A DNA stretch of 64,000 nt, from positions 186,001-250,000 of the forward strand of contig NW_005179283.1 in NCBI RefSeq assembly GCF_000350225.1, written 5' to 3'. Made by a program: the position numbers and the translations under genes. This DNA is from Chondrus crispus. Taxonomy: Eukaryota; Rhodophyta; Florideophyceae; Gigartinales; Gigartinaceae. This document shows, piece after piece, positions 19,791 through 28,135 of the stretch (its first letter is position 1; each line of letters begins with the position of its first letter). Under the pieces are notes generated by a model. That model did no database searches. It saw only the letters and a program-made list of their open reading frames with translations, and was not told the origin of the DNA.

Positions 19791-20420
19791 ATGTCTGCGG
19801 TAGGTGAGCGCCCTGCGTCCGCATCGGAGGTGGAAAAATCTGCGGAGAACCACATACCGTTCAAGGACGACTGTACAAAGCCGCTAGAGAGGCTCTTCTC
19901 TTTTCTCAAGAAGAACAATCTCCCCGACGACCTTGCTTCCTCTGTACTGTACCAAGTGCATGAAGATTTAGTATTGGTCCGAAAATGGACGAACCTGCGT
20001 GTTGTGAATGGCGCTATGCGTCCATATTTAGCGGGAAGCGCAGCCGTTGCGTTTGATTCTGTTTTTCCCGGAAGGAAAGGTTCGAACGACGATGATGTGG
20101 ACCGCACGCAGGTCATCATGCCGATGTCTATTCAAGAGAAGTTGTCGCCATTCAAACTAAAAGAGTTATGTAGGGCATGTATTCACCCGGAGACTGGCAA
20201 GAAGCTGCGATGCATGACGGTTGCAATTGTCGATGATGATAGTACAACTGCATACTACCGTATTTTCGACAGTTTTGCGGAGATCGTGCATCCCCAGTGG
20301 AAGCAAAAGAAAAAGAGAACGAAGAATGAAGACGTTGCAAACGGGACGGAGGAGAAGATTGGAGACGCAAACATGCAAGCTAACTCAGAGTCGGAATCTG
20401 ATGAGTCGGACTACGACTAG
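19791..20420 (+). CDS. tRNA-splicing endonuclease subunit Sen15-like
   Basis: Sen15 is a structural, non-catalytic subunit of the four-part endonuclease that removes introns from pre-tRNAs. It pairs with Sen34. The 209-residue protein contains the Sen15 fold pattern: VLYQVHEDLVLVRKWTNLRV, then VIMPMSIQEKLSPFKLKELC, then the strongly conserved MTVAIVDDDSTTAYYRIFDS strand pair (human TSEN15 has LAIVESDSTIVYYKL at this place). It lacks the catalytic Tyr/His/Lys triad of Sen2 and Sen34, as Sen15 should. The C-terminus is basic, then Ser/Asp/Glu-rich and ends in ESDESDYD, likely disordered. Single exon and complete. Confidence 0.8.
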   Translation: MSAVGERPASASEVEKSAENHIPFKDDCTKPLERLFSFLKKNNLPDDLASSVLYQVHEDLVLVRKWTNLRVVNGAMRPYLAGSAAVAFDSVFPGRKGSNDDDVDRTQVIMPMSIQEKLSPFKLKELCRACIHPETGKKLRCMTVAIVDDDSTTAYYRIFDSFAEIVHPQWKQKKKRTKNEDVANGTEEKIGDANMQANSESESDESDYD

Positions 20421-20597
20421 TAATGAATACATATACATCATCCAAGAGAAGCATTTCCCGGTGTAACTTTTCAAGGTGGTAGAAAAACAAGTCTGTGTGC
20501 AAAGAACTGAAAGCCAAAGTGAAACAGAACATTCGCCCTGAGACAAAGTAATACGGGGGACGAAACGCGGTACGTGTGGTCATGCCTGCCAGAGCAG

Positions 20598-21095
20598 TTA
20601 GCCTTGGTAAGGTCCTTGCTGAAAGAAGCCTCCGTCGAAACCTGGGTTATCGTCCGGCTTCATGTCAACGTCAAAGTCAATCTGAGGGGCTTCGCTGCTC
20701 ATGTCAAGAGCCCTAGTCAAGAAAATGTAATAAGGGAACAACATAGAGGTTCACATACGAATCAGTACAAGGCATGGCGGTATCACGCAACAGAAACTAT
20801 AGTTGTAAATTCTACAGGCTTGACGTACTTCTGGGCTTCCGCAAGGTTGGAGCGGACTGTCTTTATGTCAGTGCGGATTTGTTCAACCTGGCGCTCAAAG
20901 TCTCCTGGTTGGGCCCGTTTCTTCTCCTGCTATCAGTGGAACGAGTACATCGCAGCAAAGACGAATGAAATAAAGATATATGTGAGACATTGTCCTTTGG
21001 TGTTAGGTGCCAGGAGGTAGACATAAACTATGTTCTTGAAAACATACCTGCTTCTTGCCAGCGGCAGAAGCCTTTGTGTTTTTCGACCCGGTCAT
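20598..21095 (-). CDS. Small three-exon gene encoding an 87-residue coiled-coil protein
   Basis: Three exons on the minus strand join in frame: 21095-21048 (MTGSKNTKASAAGKKQ), 20929-20829 (a charged helix beginning QEKKRAQPGDFERQVEQIR) and 20712-20598 (acidic tail DMSSEAPQIDFDVDMKPDD, ending GGFFQQGPYQG and TAA). The introns are 118 bases (donor GTATGT, acceptor GATAG) and 116 bases (donor GTACGT, acceptor GACTAG), in phases 0 and 2. A second acceptor, CAG, three bases downstream in exon 2 would drop one Gln. A pyrimidine tract ending in CAG upstream of the ATG hints at a further 5'-UTR intron. No known family is recognised. The product should be soluble, with one central helix. Confidence 0.65.
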
Positions 21096-21809
21096 TCGCG
21101 TATGTAGGACGCAACGCTACGAGACTTGACTTTCTACCTGAAAACGAGAAGCGCAAGTTCGGTGAGCAGCAAGTGTTGCCGAGAAGTAGGTAGACTTCAA
21201 CGTGGGTGCACTCGACACTTGCTCGGGCCGCTTAGTGCAGCGCTGGCCTTGGCGGGACGCGGAGTAATGTTACAAACTAATGTGATGCTGTGGCGAATTG
21301 ATGTGCGAATATCATATCGAAGGGAGAGAATTAAATTATTACAGTGTTGGCATAATGCCAAAAAATGAAGGATGCCGCCTTTGCTCCACCTTCGTTATCG
21401 TTATTTTTTCACTGGGCCTCCCAACATGCATGCCGATGACGTGGTGGGCGACGCCTTGTTGGGTCGCGTGATTGGCATCTTTCAGAAGCCTGTGCGCTGG
21501 TAGCGCTGAGATCAGTGAATCTTCCATGCAAACTCTCATGCCGAGTGCCAAAGGCAGACACATACGTGCGAAAGACATGCACAGCTACAGAATACAGGGG
21601 TCACAGTAACGAGATTCAGGTTCATCCCTGCACTAAACCGGCCGTTAAAATGGCTCGTCTTGGAGCGATAGGGGGCGATGTGTTTATGTGCAGATATCAC
21701 CGCTAGCAATCTACTAGTGACACTTCTACAGCAACCGACTATAACGTACAGCTAATCCATGAAGCCCAGACTACCAAACGCACATGCTTGGAAACACAGC
21801 AAACTGTGC
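21096..21809. other. Intergenic, about 0.7 kb
   Basis: Contains the 5' flank of the small three-exon gene and the 3' flank of the next gene. A 79-codon minus-strand frame (21339-21578) has no supporting feature. No RNA gene recognised. Confidence 0.4.
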
Positions 21810-22652
21810 TCAAGTAATGTACGGCATAAATATAGTCTGTTTGTCCTTTCCATCCAACTCAAATTTGTTGATTAAAAAGCTGAGCTCGTCATCGATATCC
21901 TGGTCTTCCAACTTGTCTACCACCTCTCTTCTGTCCTCGCCCACGGTCTCGATAATTTCGCCGTCAGTATTCGCAGGCCTTTCGATATTGAGCTCACCAA
22001 AGGCGGCTACGAAGGCCTTGCTTGTTTTCAATGCCTTCTTGGCACTGAGAGAGCGTCCACTCTTAGATATGGCACGAGACTTCCAACTTGGCGTACCACT
22101 TCCAAGCAGACTTTCAAACTTGAGAGTGAGGGCATCAACGCTAATTTCCTCCCTGTAACGCTTAGGCACTGAGCATCGTTCAGTGGGTCGCTTCCGCACA
22201 ACTAGCGGCGGTAAAGCGGTTGAGGAGGAGGATTGATTTTCTGGGTTAACCGATAAGTGCGAGGATGAAGCATGTCGCAATGTGGATGAAGAGAAGAAAT
22301 TGTTGCTGCGAGGTCGGCGACAAGGGGACGTGTTTCCTCCCTGAGAGAGCGGCGGCGACCCCTCTGTGGCCTGCGCATGCTGAGATGTAGATGATGATGA
22401 GGCGAGGTCAGCGAACGACACGGTCTCTGAAGAAGTCGGGAAGGATGGGGGAGGAGATTCATGCGAAGAAGGCTCAGATGAGGGGTGCGAACAAGTAGAC
22501 CCTATGCGAGATGCGGCCCCGAAGACATAGTTATGAGCAAAGCGGCGAAGACTGAGATGCGAGGCGGTAGAGCGACAGGCCGGGGTGTGCGGGGTGGGGG
22601 ATGCGGGAGGCTGAACGGGAAGACGAAGCTGGACCTGTCCGTGGTCTGACAT
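21810..22652 (-). CDS. Hypothetical Ser/Pro-rich protein
   Basis: A 280-residue single-exon frame with codon use like its neighbours. The N-terminal 140 residues are low complexity and Ser/Pro-rich (disordered). The C-terminal half is more ordered and charged: KRYREEISVDALTLKFESLL, KKALKTSKAFVAAFGELNIE, and an acidic end with DQDIDDELSFLINKF. A basic stretch (RKRPTERCSVPKR) could serve as a nuclear signal. No family is recognised. It is divergent from RPN11 across a G-rich gap. Confidence 0.6.
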   Translation of the reverse strand: MSDHGQVQLRLPVQPPASPTPHTPACRSTASHLSLRRFAHNYVFGAASRIGSTCSHPSSEPSSHESPPPSFPTSSETVSFADLASSSSTSQHAQATEGSPPLSQGGNTSPCRRPRSNNFFSSSTLRHASSSHLSVNPENQSSSSTALPPLVVRKRPTERCSVPKRYREEISVDALTLKFESLLGSGTPSWKSRAISKSGRSLSAKKALKTSKAFVAAFGELNIERPANTDGEIIETVGEDRREVVDKLEDQDIDDELSFLINKFELDGKDKQTIFMPYIT

Positions 22653-23230
22653 GGCGCCTCCGAATTTTCGGGAGGCGGTGGGGGGAGGGGGGCTTGGTGG
22701 GGCGGGGAGGTGGAGGTGTTTGTGCAGGGAAGGGGGGGGGGAGGTGGTGCTGGGGGTATGGGGAGGGGGGAGTGGGGGAGGGGGAAGCTATCGTGCATCC
22801 GGGGCGGGGCGCCTTTTTTGCTGTTGGTTGGCAGCTGGCCTCGCTGAGGACGCACTGAGCGGACGAATGAAGGCACGGCCATGGGCGTTCATTCGACGCC
22901 CTGACGAGTGCGAAAAAGGTAAAGACGCGTGTCTCACACCTATTCGTCCCACCCACCCGCGCTGATTTGGTCTGTACCCTTCAGGTCCAACTTTTTCGCT
23001 TTCATTTTTCTCTCTCTCTCCCCATTGGCCCGACACACCACGACAGAATAATACGAGTACAGTAGTCACATTCACACGTGGACACCTCTGCCCCGTGTAC
23101 AAAGTCGCGCGCCTCTCCCAGACCAATCGCTGGAAGCACCCTACCTTCTTTCCCAGTACCTTCGAGCCCGCAATTGCCCTGCCCCTTGATCCCTCGCCCT
23201 CATTCCCCGCACCCCGCTTCCCCTCCCACC
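22653..23230. promoter_or_regulatory. Divergent promoter region with dense G-tracts (RPN11 / hypothetical)
   Basis: A 578-base gap between divergent genes. From about 22675 to 22800 the plus strand is a near-continuous series of G runs of 3-9 separated by short spacers, a strong G-quadruplex candidate just upstream of the minus-strand gene start. A CT-rich stretch (CTCTCTCTC) at about 23010-23022 and pyrimidine-rich DNA up to 23220 precede the RPN11 start. Confidence 0.55.
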
Positions 23231-24178
23231 ATGGATCGTCTGCAGCGTCTCCTCACGCAGAACCCAAATGCCATCTCGGCTGACGTCCCGATTATGGACA
23301 CGGCCGAGACCGTCCATATCTCCTCGCTCGCCCTTCTCAAAATGCTCAAACACGGCCGCGCTGGCGTCCCCATGGAAGTCATGGGGCTCATGCTAGGCTC
23401 GTTTGTCGACGAGTATACCGTCAAAGTCGTGGACGTCTTCGCCATGCCGCAGAGTGGTACGGGAGTCTCAGTCGAGGCCGTCGACCCGGTTTTCCAAACA
23501 AAGATGCTGGATATGCTCAAGCAGACGGGCAGGCCGGAAATGGTTGTCGGCTGGTACCATTCACATCCCTCATTTGGTTGCTGGCTGTCGGGCGTTGATA
23601 TCAATACCCAGCAGAGCTTTGAACAGCTCAACCAGCGTGCCGTCGCCGTCGTCATCGACCCGATTCAGAGCGTTAAGGGCAAGGTTGTCATCGATGCCTT
23701 CAGATTGATCATGCCTCAGATACACATGTTGGGACAAGAACCTCGTCAGACAACCTCGAACGTCGGTTATTTGCACAAGCCCTCTATCCAGGCCCTCATT
23801 CATGGCCTCAACCGTCAATATTATTCCATCGCCATCGCGTACAAGAAGAACGCCCTGGAGGAAGAAATGCTTCTCAATTTGCACAAGAAGAAGTGGATGG
23901 ATAGTTTATCCGTCCGCGACTTCGAGCACCATTCGAAAAACAACGAGGACACAATCGCCGCCATGCTCGAACTCGCAAAGGCTTATGACAAGGCCGTCCA
24001 GGAAGAACAGAAGCTGACTCCGGAAGAACTTGTCATAGCTCGAGTAGGAAAACGCGACGCGAAGAAGCATCTAGAGGCGGATGTCGCCAAGCTCATGGGC
24101 GAGAACATCAACCAGTGTCTCGGTACCATGCTGGATACAGTCGTTTTCCGACAAGATGTCGCTATTATTGAATCATAG
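23231..24178 (+). CDS. RPN11: 26S proteasome lid deubiquitinase RPN11 (PSMD14), MPN+/JAMM protease
   Basis: RPN11 is the zinc isopeptidase of the proteasome lid that removes ubiquitin chains from substrates as they are unfolded. The 315-residue protein matches the family length. The JAMM site is complete: Glu-49 (MEVMG), His-110 and His-112 in [10 protein letters not shown], Ser-120 and Asp-123 (WLSGVD). The Ins-1 region ([13 protein letters not shown]) and a C-terminal helical region for lid assembly ([20 protein letters not shown]) are present. The start at 23231 follows CCCACC and gives the usual N-terminus MDRLQRLL; the longer frame upstream is pyrimidine-rich and not needed. Single exon and complete. 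Confidence 0.95.
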   Translation: MDRLQRLLTQNPNAISADVPIMDTAETVHISSLALLKMLKHGRAGVPMEVMGLMLGSFVDEYTVKVVDVFAMPQSGTGVSVEAVDPVFQTKMLDMLKQTGRPEMVVGWYHSHPSFGCWLSGVDINTQQSFEQLNQRAVAVVIDPIQSVKGKVVIDAFRLIMPQIHMLGQEPRQTTSNVGYLHKPSIQALIHGLNRQYYSIAIAYKKNALEEEMLLNLHKKKWMDSLSVRDFEHHSKNNEDTIAAMLELAKAYDKAVQEEQKLTPEELVIARVGKRDAKKHLEADVAKLMGENINQCLGTMLDTVVFRQDVAIIES

Positions 24179-24317
24179 CCCCGGCCTTTCTATTAAAGTT
24201 CAACTGTCCGCCCTCGTCTTGACTTTATGACATGTTGGTAACCGTCACCATCGTCGAGACAGGGTAATGTACAAACTACTTTACAACTTGTTTGATGCGA
24301 TGAGTCAGAATTCGTAG

Positions 24318-25583
24318 TTATGGGTCTTCGGATGCTGCGAGAAGCGCGCCTACGTCTCGTGAAATTCGCCTAAGTACTCGCATTGGCTCTGCTACTATGA
24401 GATTCGTCACACCAGCGCATCTAGCAAGTCGAAAGTCGAAATCTCTGCGTATCGTCCACGCGAACACATCTCTATGCTTCATCGACGCCGGGATCGAAGA
24501 TTCCCGGAGTTGGCGAACAAAGTCAGGCCGCACCGCCGCAAGCCCGACATAAAGTGACGCCGTGTTAAAGTTATCCCCTTCAATCTTCGCCATCAGTGTT
24601 TTTCTTTTGTAGTGTGAGTACGACTGGCCCATCCCCAGCGAGTAGCTATACCCCATCGGCAGTCCCAGTTGAAACGCCTTGAGGGACGCTACTTGCTGTG
24701 TTGTAAACACAACTTGTTCTGGTTTGATAAAGTTTTTCTCCATGGCTTTCTTCGTCGCTTCCCTCAACATCGTACAATTGCTGCAGTGCGGCGAGTTGGC
24801 TTCAATCCCCGGTGCATAGCAGTTCTTTACATCCAACATATACTTTGTGCCCTCCGGCAGTTCGTCGAAAATCTCATTGAGCGTTGGCACCCGGTACGTG
24901 CACGGCACGCTCTGTCCACCGGCCGTCGTATCCGAGCAAAACTTGCCCTGTGCAATCTTCCCCCTCGGATCGCGCTCCGGCATCTTCACAGCCAAGCTCT
25001 TCACATAGTCCAACGGCCTCTCACACGTCAGCCCCGTGCCGTTTGTGGTACGGTCCAGCAAATCGTCGTGCATAGCCACGACATGGCCATCGCTCGTGAG
25101 CGAAATGTCAAGCTCGACGAAGCGCACGAGCTGCGCACCGTATCTCAGGCCGTGCAAGGTATTTTCCGGGTATGGAAACTCGCAGCCGCGATGTGCCACC
25201 AATGTGATATTCTCGCCTGTTCGCATGGCCGGCGGCGGCAGCACGTTGGCGGCGCAGAGGGCGACGCGCCAGCCGCCGGGCAGCATAGCGACAACGATTG
25301 CCGCGATTACGAGCACTAGCAGGACGCGGGGAAAGAGACGGATAAGAAAGCGGATGAGGCGGATATGGAAAAGAGAAGGCTGGGCATTTTCATTTGAGGC
25401 ACGGCGGCGAGGGCGATATGACGGGAGCGAGGGCTCGTCTTCTTCGTCCGACGCTATCGAAAACTTGAGGGGCTTCTTTAATTCAGCCTCCTCGCGGGCG
25501 GAATGTCGCATTGTGTGCGGAGGACGGCGACGACGCACAGTTTGGGGGGTGGATGTGGCCGAGGAAAGATCGCGGTCGGTCAT
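24318..25583 (-). CDS. Glycerophosphodiester phosphodiesterase, membrane-anchored (GDPD family)
   Basis: These enzymes hydrolyse glycerophosphodiesters to glycerol-3-phosphate and an alcohol. The 421-residue protein has a basic, disordered N-terminus with RRR clusters, one membrane span (about residues 75-100, RVLLVLVIAAIVVAML), then the catalytic TIM barrel. Motifs: LVAHRG with PENT (catalytic His and Arg, metal Glu), VELDISLTSDGHVVAMHDD (metal Glu/Asp and second catalytic His) and LLDRTTNGTG. A Cys-rich insert (CYAPG, SPHCSNC) sits in the middle of the barrel and is likely disulphide-bonded, suggesting a lumenal or extracellular catalytic domain. The C-terminal FAWTIRRDFDF strand corresponds to the usual W-T-N segment. 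Single exon. Confidence 0.85.
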   Translation of the reverse strand: MTDRDLSSATSTPQTVRRRRPPHTMRHSAREEAELKKPLKFSIASDEEDEPSLPSYRPRRRASNENAQPSLFHIRLIRFLIRLFPRVLLVLVIAAIVVAMLPGGWRVALCAANVLPPPAMRTGENITLVAHRGCEFPYPENTLHGLRYGAQLVRFVELDISLTSDGHVVAMHDDLLDRTTNGTGLTCERPLDYVKSLAVKMPERDPRGKIAQGKFCSDTTAGGQSVPCTYRVPTLNEIFDELPEGTKYMLDVKNCYAPGIEANSPHCSNCTMLREATKKAMEKNFIKPEQVVFTTQQVASLKAFQLGLPMGYSYSLGMGQSYSHYKRKTLMAKIEGDNFNTASLYVGLAAVRPDFVRQLRESSIPASMKHRDVFAWTIRRDFDFRLARCAGVTNLIVAEPMRVLRRISRDVGALLAASEDP

Positions 25584-27107
25584 AGACCGACAGAGAGCGC
25601 TGAGACTGCGAGCGGAGGTAGGTTGGTGGCGCCAGTGGCAGCACTGTTGGAAACCATTTTTGCACTACAGTACAGCTGAATCGCAGTCGAGTTTGTACAG
25701 TAGCGATGTAGGCTACTGAGGTTACCGCGAGCAAGTACCTGTACAGTTTTTTTCTTTTCTTTATCACGGGGTATCATACTGTAGGGGCATATCCTAACGC
25801 ATACGGTTGTGAGAAAATCGTTGTTCATGACGATATCGCTGATTGGTTGATTCCTTCGGACTACACTGTGGATACGGGTTCGGCAAATGTAATCAGCATG
25901 TGCTGGCGTCGATCGATGCTCTTTTTTTCTTTGCTAACTCAGCTACCTCCCGTCTATAAGTACTCATGCCGTACCCTTCTAGCTACGGGATCCATCGTTT
26001 CCTCCTCGCTCGTTTCCCTTTTTGCGGGTCTTTCAGCTGCCTTTTCCTTGCATTCGTCCATACTATGTACATCATACGTACGCATTGATCCTTCGATTCA
26101 TCCTCCGAATTCGCCTCTGTCAGTGGTGATACCACTTCCTTCTTCGTGGGTCCAGCCCCCATTCCGTTACACTCGTCCTTTCGGTGCAGCGGCATGCACT
26201 TGCCATCTCTTTCCATGTCGCACGAATCGGCTTCTTCCCTTGATTCTTTACCCATCCGTCTGTTCGTCTTCCCGTGCATTCGATTGAGAATTCCTTCCTT
26301 TTGCCCACGTTATTGTCCTCTCACCCTTTCGCTTGTCCCCTTCTCTCACTGTCTGCCTCTGCATTCTGCTCACTGGGTGTCACTTCTACTCTATATATCG
26401 TTGTATAAGCGTACATGCGATGTGTTCTGTGGAGTCATGCGCGCGTGTTTCCACTGTGTGCCAGACGCACATATCCAATCAAATCATGTGATTATTATTT
26501 CAGTACCCGACTCTTCACAACGGTACAGTGTAGTTACAGTACAGAGTCTGTACTGTAACTACCGTATGTGAGTTTTGCAAAACTCACAGCATACCGAAAA
26601 GTTTTCGGTAAGAACATAGTATGTGAGATACACTTGGTATGTTCTTGTTGGTTGAAAATCAGATATCGTTGACACAGTCCGAACGGCAATTCAAAGCTTG
26701 AGAGCATGAACACAGTACAACAAGGACATGACACGTGTGAGCGTGTTTATTTATCTATCTTTCAAGGGGGGCCGATGCTATATCGCAGGGCAGGCGTCAA
26801 AGACTCTCACATTTGGGTGGGACATGATAGGGCCTAGCCGTGATAAGGCATAGTGAACACGTGTACATCACTCTCTACTGAACGTCGCTCACACGTATCA
26901 TTCTTTGCGATGAGACACGCATCGCGAGTCCTAGACGTTTCCGCGGAAACAAAAAGGAAACAAAAACAAAGGTTTCTATTGCAATTCCTGAAAATATTGA
27001 ATACATTACAGTATTGGGGTGTGACTGTACAGTATAAACCTTTCGGGCGGGTTGGCGCCAAGACTTGGGTTCAACTTATGACCTGAACAGTAAATGGTGA
27101 CATCACC
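25584..27107. other. Intergenic, about 1.5 kb, with a hairpin cluster
   Basis: No supported gene. Pyrimidine-rich DNA at 25920-26400 gives spurious frames. Four perfect inverted repeats stand in a row at 26530-26646 (listed separately). G-box-like ACACGTGT occurs near 26733 and 26857. Confidence 0.5.
26530..26646. repeat. Cluster of four consecutive perfect hairpins
   Basis: Arm pairs read directly: GTAGTTACAGTACA 26530-26543 with 26549-26562 (5-base loop); the 20-base palindrome GTGAGTTTTGCAAAACTCAC at 26568-26587; ACCGAAAA 26593-26600 with 26602-26609 (1-base loop); AAGAACATA 26610-26618 with 26638-26646. All arms are perfect. Confidence 0.9.
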
Positions 27108-27357
27108 ATGGCTTGCGTATCATCACTCTTCTCAATCGCCCGCAAGTACAATTCCGTAGCGCGAACTGCATTCGCCTCGACTCTCTCGGCACCCTCTACC
27201 AGCAGATTGGCGAGAAGCACCATGGCACTAACATCGTCGTCTTACTCAATCGCATCCTCAAACAGTTTCACAGCGCGCGGTGCGTCCCGCATAACACCGT
27301 CTCTTCCATCCCTTACTAAGATTGCTAGGTTTAACATAGCGTCTCAATCATGAGCCT
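27108..27357 (-). pseudogene. Sel1-like repeat protein, 3' part (split by element A)
   Basis: Read on the minus strand it gives Sel1/TPR-like repeats: DAMLNLAILVRDGRDGVMRD, APRAVKLFEDAIE, then VSAMVLLANLLVEGAERVEA, NAVRATELYLRAIEKSDD. This is the A.NLA.LL..G...V..D..RAV.LYE.AI pattern of Sel1 repeats, which mediate protein binding. In-frame stops (one following the DAIE segment and one near 27348) show it was already decaying. It continues in the same frame at 38918 on the other side of element A. No 3' end of the gene is recognised. Confidence 0.75.
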
Positions 27358-28059
27358 TGTAGCATAACCCCCCCCTCTGGGGCTTTAAATTAGATTATAT
27401 CAAGAACTAGATCAGCTACTGTAGAGCGTCGAGCTCTACAGTACAACCGCGCGTGTCCACGTGTACACCACGGGGACAAGGGACACGCGCATACACGCGC
27501 ACACGTGTACAGCGCGCGAGCGAGGCGCGCACGCACCACGAGTAATACGTGTACTGTCAGCCTCGACATAGCTGACAGTATTACAGTGCAGGCCGACCTG
27601 CACTACAGTAGCCCACTACAGTACCTCGGTACTGTAGTGTTATGATAGATTGTTTTGTATATTAAATATGGAGCGGACCGACGGCGGCGGAAGGGGACAA
27701 GCACGGGCTGGTCCTCAACCGACCGCCAAGGTCAGTCCACCCAGCTTATTCTAAACGTTGCCTTCGCTCTTCGCGCGCGTTTAGTCGGAGCCGAGCCGGA
27801 GTGGACGCGCAGCACGCGAGCGAGCACGGAACCGCCTCCGCCCGTCAGCACTGGTACGTCACCCAGTGCTGCTCCGGGCCGTCGAGGCGTCGGTCCGCTC
27901 GTGCGTGCGCGCGTCCCTGCTCGCTCCCGCTCTACCACCGCTACCCGGGCCCGAGCCCGGTTCCGTAGCTGGTTGGCCAGCTTCACCCCTTCTCCGATCC
28001 GGGGTCTACAGGTCGAACTGCGCATACACCTCCAGTCGTCTGGGGGTGTTTATGCTACA
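27358..28059 (+). repeat. Element A 5' LTR
   Basis: Begins TGTAGCATAA and ends TTATGCTACA, an inverted terminal motif around the usual TG...CA. It contains three hairpins: 27417-27427/27433-27443, 27552-27561/27571-27580 and 27614-27624/27629-27639. Confidence 0.95.
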
Positions 28060-28060
28060 G

Positions 28061-28073
28061 TGGTCTCCCGACC
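28061..28073 (+). other. Element A primer-binding site
   Basis: TGGTCTCCCGACC, one base after the LTR. TGG would pair with the CCA end of a tRNA. The same 13 bases sit at the same place in elements B and C. The tRNA cannot be named from the sequence alone. Confidence 0.7.
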
Positions 28074-28135
28074 TAGAAGACCCCGAGATCTTTCCGAGAA
28101 GACTTTCTTTTTCCTCCGCCTCCGTACGCGTTGAG

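Noticed and set aside
22531-22956. Pro/Arg-rich frames in the RPN11 upstream gap
   Set aside because: Products of the G/C-run tract in several phases, with no protein-like features.
25847-26287. 146-codon frame between GDPD and element A
   Set aside because: It arises from pyrimidine-rich DNA; composition is Ser/Pro/Leu-biased with no motif.
27108-27353. 81-codon plus-strand frame MACVSSLFSIARK
   Set aside because: It is the antisense shadow of the Sel1 repeat coding on the minus strand.
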